From Denitrificimonas caeni (lineage in GTDB: Bacteria > Pseudomonadota > Gammaproteobacteria > Pseudomonadales > Pseudomonadaceae), in the NCBI RefSeq assembly GCF_905120345.1, contig NZ_CAJHOA010000005.1, positions 77,574 through 141,573 of the forward strand: 64,000 bases of DNA, in the 5' to 3' direction. Below are positions 59,768-64,000 of this stretch, one piece after another (within the stretch, counting starts at the first letter, position 1; the number at the start of each line of letters is the position of its first letter). Under the pieces are notes generated by a model. The model was not told the origin of the DNA. It did not search any database and saw only the letters and a program-made list of their open reading frames with translations. A program made the position numbers and the translations under genes.

Positions 59768-61234
59768 TTAATCAAATATTTTTTCATTAAAAGAGCTTAT
59801 GGTAGATAGTAAGTCATATTTTTTTACAGTGTTTGTTTTAATGGCCTGTAAGAGCTTTCTTTGATATGATTGATCCTTAGTGATAATTGGCTTTTCTCCA
59901 CCATTGTGAATATTGTTTTTTCGAGCTTCCAAAAGTTCTTTTATTTTGTTTTTGCTTGATGTGTTTTTTTCATGGAAGAAATTTTCAAATTCATTAGCAC
60001 CCATCACATGAATATCTTTTATGCAGAGCTTTTTACATATGTTGTCTGGGATGTTGAATTCTTTACCTATGGCTTGTGTGATTGAAGTTGCAGTGCTTAG
60101 TAGCGTGAATTCATCAGCAAGAACGGTTATTCCGACTGCTTTTTTAAAAGCTAAAATATTATATTCTTGTATTAATGATGCTGTTTTAATTATTTGATGT
60201 ACTGATTTTGTTAAAGACCTGTCAAATTGCTTTGTTACTATTTCTTGATCTGTTGATGCTTTAATAAAATCAGTCTCCTGAATAGCCTTTACCTCTATAA
60301 GATAGAGGGTTTCATCCATAACGAATACTGCATCAGTATTCGAGCGTCCTGAGTTTGGAACACAATTTTTTCTATAGAGAACAATTAAGTCTTCCGCTGA
60401 TAACACTGTTAAATTACTTTGTCTAAGTAAGTCTAGTATGTATTTTTCAAATTCATTAGTATATTCTTCATATAGATTTTCACAATGCCTCTTCATTTTC
60501 ATAAATATATTTTGACCAATGCTCTGTACAGATAAGTTAAACTCTATAGGTTGTACTTTATAGTTCGATGTATAAAAAATAAATTCTTTTAAACGAGAGT
60601 CTCTGTGTGCGCTGTCAATTGTTGTTATTTCATTTTCCTCAAGAAAAGATTTTATATTTTCTTTTTTAATTGTGTTATTAAGAAAAAAATTTATTAATGA
60701 GTTCGCGCTTACTCTTCCGTTTAGATCTAAAATTATCTCGCCTACGCATATTGTTTTTTTAGTAAATAAATGTATAGATATGATTTTTTTTATAATTAAG
60801 CTGTCTGCAATACTATATTTTAATTCTGACTCTAGTTTTATTTTTATTTTTTTACAGTTATTTATTATTATGTAATCTCTAGTTATTCTCTGGATAAACT
60901 GTGATTGTTCATAATTGCTATATAGTGCTTGTTGGTTGATTAGAGGTCTTACCCATAATAAATTATTTTCATTATTTTTTGGAATTAATGAATCTGATAG
61001 CTTGAATATATCAATACAAATATTGAAGTGGTCTATTGCTTTGATCGGTTTCGTTGCAAAACTATTTTTGGCTAAAGATAATATTGCTATGTTTATCCAG
61101 CTCATTTGACTGGCGTGTGGAATGCTGTTTTGTGATATGAACCTGGAATTAGTTAAATTATTTAAAACAATATCTAGTATGGATGAGTATGAAAATTTTT
61201 CTAGTTTTCTCTTTATTTTATTTATTTCTTTCAT
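59768..61234 (-). CDS. Unknown AT-rich cargo protein with PD-(D/E)XK nuclease-like site
   Basis: 488 residues, opposite to the lysis genes. NTDAVFVMDETLYLIEVKA (Asp301, Glu314-x-Lys316) has the D-Xn-ExK layout and strand pattern of PD-(D/E)XK nucleases; EFEKYILDLL at about 262 could supply the preceding helix and Glu. N- and C-terminal parts are unrecognised, and the protein is rich in Ile, Asn and Lys. It lies between the lysis genes and int, a common place for phage-defence morons, and its base composition differs sharply from its neighbours. Nuclease or defence function is an inference. A ribosome-binding site is not obvious. Confidence 0.68.
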   Translation of the reverse strand: MKEINKIKRKLEKFSYSSILDIVLNNLTNSRFISQNSIPHASQMSWINIAILSLAKNSFATKPIKAIDHFNICIDIFKLSDSLIPKNNENNLLWVRPLINQQALYSNYEQSQFIQRITRDYIIINNCKKIKIKLESELKYSIADSLIIKKIISIHLFTKKTICVGEIILDLNGRVSANSLINFFLNNTIKKENIKSFLEENEITTIDSAHRDSRLKEFIFYTSNYKVQPIEFNLSVQSIGQNIFMKMKRHCENLYEEYTNEFEKYILDLLRQSNLTVLSAEDLIVLYRKNCVPNSGRSNTDAVFVMDETLYLIEVKAIQETDFIKASTDQEIVTKQFDRSLTKSVHQIIKTASLIQEYNILAFKKAVGITVLADEFTLLSTATSITQAIGKEFNIPDNICKKLCIKDIHVMGANEFENFFHEKNTSSKNKIKELLEARKNNIHNGGEKPIITKDQSYQRKLLQAIKTNTVKKYDLLSTISSFNEKIFD

Positions 61235-61357
61235 CTGATTGCTCTGTAAATTATAAATATTATTTTAATTTTAACGCTCTAGATGCCTTATTTGTGCCTC
61301 TTTGTTTGTCTCGTTTTGAATAAAGATCTTAGAAACGGGCTAAGTAATATAGGAAGT

Positions 61358-62356
61358 TTAGTCTAGTCTTGAGGCAAGCTCTGTAGCAGTGGCATTGTAA
61401 TAAACCATCAGCGAACGTGTGTCTTTGTGACCAGTCATACGCGCCAAATCAAGCACATCAAGCTTTCTAGCCAGTCGAGTTGTTGCTTCATGGCGCGTGT
61501 CGTGGAAATGTAGGCCTTTGATGCCTACTTTATCCCGTGCTTTTCGAAATAGAGTATCTGCTGTGCCTGATGCGAGTCGAAATACACGAGGTCCATTACC
61601 GGTGCGCTGCATAATCTTCAAAAGCTCAACTGCGCGGGTGGTAAGTGCCACATCGCGGGCGTGACCGTTTTTTGTTTCATCAAGGTGTACGTAGCGTTGA
61701 TTTAGATGCACTCGGCTCCACGTTAGCGATAAGATTTCACCCTGGCGCATGGCTGTTTCAAGTGCTAACAAGAAAACAATAGCTAACTCCTGCTTTAACA
61801 TGACCGGCGTACCGTCTTCGCTGTGCTCTAGTTCGTCCAAAATCAGGTTGATTTCTTGCGCGCTGATACGTCGATCGCGCGGTTTGCTATCAGATGGCCA
61901 AGTGATTTGTTTTGTCGGATTTGTTGAACACCAGCGCCACTCTTTTAAAGCATAATTAAATACACCTGAAACCAATGTAAGCTCTCTACGGACTGTGGCA
62001 GATGAGACTGTTTTAAGTCTGTCGTCACGCCACTTAGCGATTGTGTCGGCTTTAATACTTTCGATCTTCTCACCGACAAAATTCATAGTGGTCTCGAATG
62101 CCTTCAGGCGTACTTGCTCCCACCGTGAGCCTCTTTTAGTAACAGACACTTCTGCAGCATAGCGATGCATACCGTCAAGTAATGTATAATTATTGTCGTA
62201 AGTTGAGCGCCCGGCGCTGGCTAAGATTTCAGCCTCGCGCGCAGTCGCCCAGGCAACTGCTGCTGCACGGGTTGGGAATGTTGCAGAGTCACGGACACTT
62301 AGCTTTGATACTTCTGCTCGCCAGCCACCGCTGCGCTTTCTATAAGTAGCCACCAC
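61358..62356 (-). CDS. int: Tyrosine integrase of the prophage
   Basis: 332 residues. The N-terminal arm-binding domain (ATYRKRSGGWRAEVSK) and core-binding domain (60-150) precede the catalytic domain with Arg204 (ETAMRQGEIL), Lys229, His285 and Arg288 (HFHDTRHEA), His310 (TGHKDT) and Tyr319/320 (MVYYN). It catalyses integration at tRNA-Leu. The direct repeat 62369-62386 lies 13 bases upstream of the start, so integrase may also repress its own promoter. Confidence 0.94.
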   Translation of the reverse strand: MVATYRKRSGGWRAEVSKLSVRDSATFPTRAAAVAWATAREAEILASAGRSTYDNNYTLLDGMHRYAAEVSVTKRGSRWEQVRLKAFETTMNFVGEKIESIKADTIAKWRDDRLKTVSSATVRRELTLVSGVFNYALKEWRWCSTNPTKQITWPSDSKPRDRRISAQEINLILDELEHSEDGTPVMLKQELAIVFLLALETAMRQGEILSLTWSRVHLNQRYVHLDETKNGHARDVALTTRAVELLKIMQRTGNGPRVFRLASGTADTLFRKARDKVGIKGLHFHDTRHEATTRLARKLDVLDLARMTGHKDTRSLMVYYNATATELASRLD

Positions 62357-62368
62357 GCTACCTCTCTA

Positions 62369-62386
62369 TGGCGTAAATTTGGCGTA
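62369..62386 (+). repeat. Candidate integrase arm-type sites, right
   Basis: Exact direct copy of the 18 bases at 20995-21012, 126 bases inside attR and just upstream of int. Confidence 0.6.
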
Positions 62387-62511
62387 GAGACTAACAATAA
62401 AACACAATCAAAGACAGCTTTAAGCAATATGCGGTCGGCTTGTAAGCTAGTGCTGGCAAGGCTTTTAAGCGTAAAACATGGAATAACAGCGCAAGCCTAA
62501 AACTGAAAAGG

Positions 62512-62534
62512 TTCCGGCTCCGGGCACCATACAT
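62512..62534 (+). repeat. attR core, right prophage boundary
   Basis: Exact 23-base copy of the tRNA-Leu 3' end at 20888-20910. The bases before it do not form a tRNA, so this is only the duplicated end. Confidence 0.9.
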
Positions 62535-62563
62535 CAAAGCCGCGCCGCCAGCGGCTTACAGAG

Positions 62564-62586
62564 AATCCGCCTAGTGCGGATTTTTT
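62564..62586 (+). terminator. Original chromosomal terminator of tRNA-Leu
   Basis: AATCCGC/GCGGATT stem with a five-base loop and T6, 30 bases after attR. Before integration it would have followed tRNA-Leu. Confidence 0.75.
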
Positions 62587-62725
62587 GCTTTTAGCGCTAA
62601 AATCATTTCCGAACTTATACATTATTTCCGAACTTTCACTTTGTCGGCATAACTTTCTTGCCTTTCCTGTCACGAATATACGCCTCCGTTATCGTTACGG
62701 TTGTGGGCCAAATGATAAGACCTGA

Positions 62726-63019
62726 CTAACTCCATGCTAGGCTGATGCGTTCGCAGATTGGTTTCATTGCAGCTGGTTTCTGTTTGCCTTGCGTGATTAC
62801 GATAAGCAGGTGATTGTAAAAGTCGGCTTGTGATATTTGATTTTCATAGTGAGAATCTTTCAGACTTGAGTGGTTTACCACCGAAGCGACTAAACAACGG
62901 GTGGCGAACTGCGCGCAGGTTAGTCGACCGGGTGAAAGGACCCCAGCACACCCGAAGGTGTCCCATGCACAGCCCGCCATAAAGCAGGCACAAAAAACCG
63001 CTGAAGCGGTGTTGTGCAC
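62726..63019 (-). CDS. Ash/Icd-like ORF of doubtful status
   Basis: 97 residues, Cys-rich N-terminus (TASAVFCACFMAGCAWDTFGCAG) then VLSPGRLTCAQFATRCLVAS. The pattern recalls the Ash/Icd-like ORFs annotated in P4-like satellites and prophages, whose coding status is itself debated. The region may hold a structured RNA or a remnant of another element: the + strand carries GGGTGAAAGGACCCC-type repeats. It is outside the prophage. Confidence 0.3.
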   Translation of the reverse strand: MHNTASAVFCACFMAGCAWDTFGCAGVLSPGRLTCAQFATRCLVASVVNHSSLKDSHYENQISQADFYNHLLIVITQGKQKPAAMKPICERISLAWS

Positions 63020-63172
63020 CGTGAGATTAACCCGGTCGCTGAATTTGCAGCGACGCGAGAAAGGTTGCCTGAAAAAAGCAAAGCGTCAACGGTATAGTTG
63101 TATTGTTTGATACAAATGCATAAGTAATCTAGATGATGATTGTTGACTGTATATTTGAATTAAGGGTGGTTA

Positions 63173-63598
63173 ATGTTAGGGAAAGACCAAATTGCTTTAT
63201 TCAAGATTGCAGAGGAAACTGAATACTGGGCTTTTTTACTTAATACGGTGATAGGAGCGTTATTATTTACGCTTTCTATAGCGAGTTTTACGCTGATTGT
63301 GTCTATTGAAAAACTAATCATATCTTTATTATCCTTGGTTTTCGTGGCTGTGCTAACGCAGAGCATGAAGGCCAGGCAAAACAAATCGCTCAAAATTTGG
63401 CGCAATGAAAAGCTCTATCTGGAGAAAAGTGAGAAGCTATCGAATGTTGATAATAGAAGACTGGGGTCAATTGTTAGCGGACTTGCTTACACTGAAAAAA
63501 ATATTTTTACGTTAAAAAAAGTATCTGCTTTTGCATTTGGCTTTTATGTTCTAGCGGCTGTTTTTTTAACGCGTGGCTTTGCTTTAGTTATTTCGTAG
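63173..63598 (+). CDS. Small membrane protein of unknown function
   Basis: 141 residues. Two hydrophobic helices at about 17-60 (AFLLNTVIGALLFTLSIASFTLIV, LIISLLSLVFVAVLTQS), a charged middle (KIWRNEKLYLEKSEKL) and a third helix near the C-terminus (VSAFAFGFYVLAAVFLTRGFAL). No family recognised. Just downstream of the prophage, AT-rich, probably accessory. Confidence 0.6.
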   Translation: MLGKDQIALFKIAEETEYWAFLLNTVIGALLFTLSIASFTLIVSIEKLIISLLSLVFVAVLTQSMKARQNKSLKIWRNEKLYLEKSEKLSNVDNRRLGSIVSGLAYTEKNIFTLKKVSAFAFGFYVLAAVFLTRGFALVIS

Positions 63599-63673
63599 CT
63601 TGAGATTGCCAGTCGATCGTATGAGTATTTAAAAAATCCTTTTCATTTGTATCTAAGTGGATACAATGGGCGC

Positions 63674-63967
63674 ATGAACTACCTTATCCAGAAAACGAAA
63701 GACTTTGATCGCTGGCATCATTCTTTGCGAGATGTGCGCGCAAAAGTTGCAGTTGCTCGTCGCATTGATCGCGCAGCGAATGGGAATTTAGGTGATAACA
63801 AATCCGTTGGAGAAGGTGTTTCGGAGTTAAGGATTGATGTCGGAGCAGGCTATCGTGTGTATTACACAATGCGGCGCGAGGTGGTCATTATTCTCTTGGC
63901 AGGCGGCGATAAGTCGAGCCAAGCATCCGACATAAAAAAGGCCAAATCGTTGGCGCAGGAGGTATAG
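63674..63967 (+). CDS. RelE/HigB-type toxin (addiction module killer protein)
   Basis: 97 residues. FDRWHHSLRDVRAKVAVARRIDRAANGNLGDNKSVGEGVSELRIDVGAGYRVYY is the typical Gp49/HigB-like pattern of type II toxins that cleave mRNA at the ribosome. ATG 63674 fits the family length; a longer frame to 63647 is rejected. The antitoxin start lies one base after the stop. Confidence 0.85.
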   Translation: MNYLIQKTKDFDRWHHSLRDVRAKVAVARRIDRAANGNLGDNKSVGEGVSELRIDVGAGYRVYYTMRREVVIILLAGGDKSSQASDIKKAKSLAQEV

Positions 63968-63968
63968 C

Positions 63969-64000
63969 ATGAGTGTTCAATTAACTAGCTTTGACTTAGC
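63969..64000 (+). CDS. Antitoxin of the HigA type, cut by the window edge
   Basis: ATG 63969 opens MSVQLTSFDL, the usual N-terminus of the addiction-module antidote paired with this toxin family. Only ten codons are inside the window. Toxin-first order matches HigBA-type modules. Confidence 0.65.
   Translation, partial: MSVQLTSFDL

Larger units (their letters stand above)
20888..62534 (+). mobile_element. Lambda-like siphophage prophage in tRNA-Leu
   Basis: About 41.6 kb between exact 23-bp repeats, with a tyrosine integrase at the right end, an S24 repressor and cro switch, replication genes, a contiguous lambda-type packaging/head module (Nu1, gpA, gpW, portal, S49 protease, gpD, gpE), tail genes, lysis genes and cargo. 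All essential modules appear open, so it could be inducible. One tail gene remnant (55107-55369) shows past recombination. Cargo sits at both ends and inside the late region. Confidence 0.93.

Noticed and set aside
62501-62534. Possible second tRNA-Leu
   Set aside because: Only the last 23 bases of the tRNA match; there is no D arm or anticodon arm upstream. It is the attR copy.
62901-63110. ORF on the + strand after the prophage
   Set aside because: It overlaps the Ash-like region, has no ribosome-binding site or domain, and ends in low-complexity basic sequence; coding is not supported.

Overview
The window comes from a gammaproteobacterium of the Pseudomonas lineage. The evidence is the gene order flhA-flhF-fleN-fliA-cheY-cheZ-cheA-cheB-motC-motD-parA-cheW-cheW-DUF2802, an 83-residue OprI lipoprotein, and CheY, CheW and FliA proteins very close to those I know from Pseudomonas. 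A small, moderate-GC member or close relative of the genus is likely, but I cannot name the species.

Chromosomal part, 1-20905: two tandem tRNA-Arg(ACG) copies (the first cut by the window edge), a secreted DUF4124 protein, the magnesium channel mgtE, a complete oadG-oadA-oadB set for a sodium-pumping oxaloacetate decarboxylase, and then the flagellar export, motor and chemotaxis cluster. Two sigma-54 promoters are visible, before flhA and before the parA-like gene. The cluster ends with DUF2802, a terminator, convergent oprI, and tRNA-Leu(UAA).

Prophage, about 20888-62534 (41.6 kb): a lambda-like siphophage sits in the 3' end of tRNA-Leu. A 23-bp direct repeat marks attL and attR, and the tyrosine integrase lies at the right end. 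From left to right it holds: (i) an accessory island (21.4-24.4 kb) with a Cap15-like 2TM/beta-barrel effector, an unknown partner and a DUF4062 protein, separated by integron attC-like sites; (ii) a leftward early operon (24.5-29.6 kb: excisionase-like protein, DUF2303, DEDD exonuclease, PrtN-like and KilAC-like proteins, dNMP kinase) and an S24 repressor; (iii) rightward cro, CII-like and TraR genes and a primase-helicase, followed by an 11-copy iteron array that looks like a replication origin; (iv) late genes: Q-like protein, holin, Nu1/gpA terminase, gpW, portal, S49 protease, gpD, gpE, tail genes with a -1 frameshift chaperone, tape measure, and several non-lambda tail-tip genes; (v) cargo and lysis: a retron (structured RNA, a small hydrophobic ORF, an XRE protein, a reverse transcriptase), Com plus an adenine methylase, endolysin, Rz/Rz1, an AT-rich PD-(D/E)XK-like protein, and int.

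Right of attR: a poorly understood Ash-like ORF, a small membrane protein, and a RelE/HigB-type toxin with the start of its antitoxin.

The most interesting content is the prophage's defence-like cargo. The first item is the retron operon: its RT carries the retron-specific NAxxH and (V/I)TG motifs, and a 58-codon membrane ORF lies between the RNA and the HTH gene behind an SD-occluding hairpin. The second is the cassette-like island, where a Cap15-like CBASS effector occurs without any visible CD-NTase.
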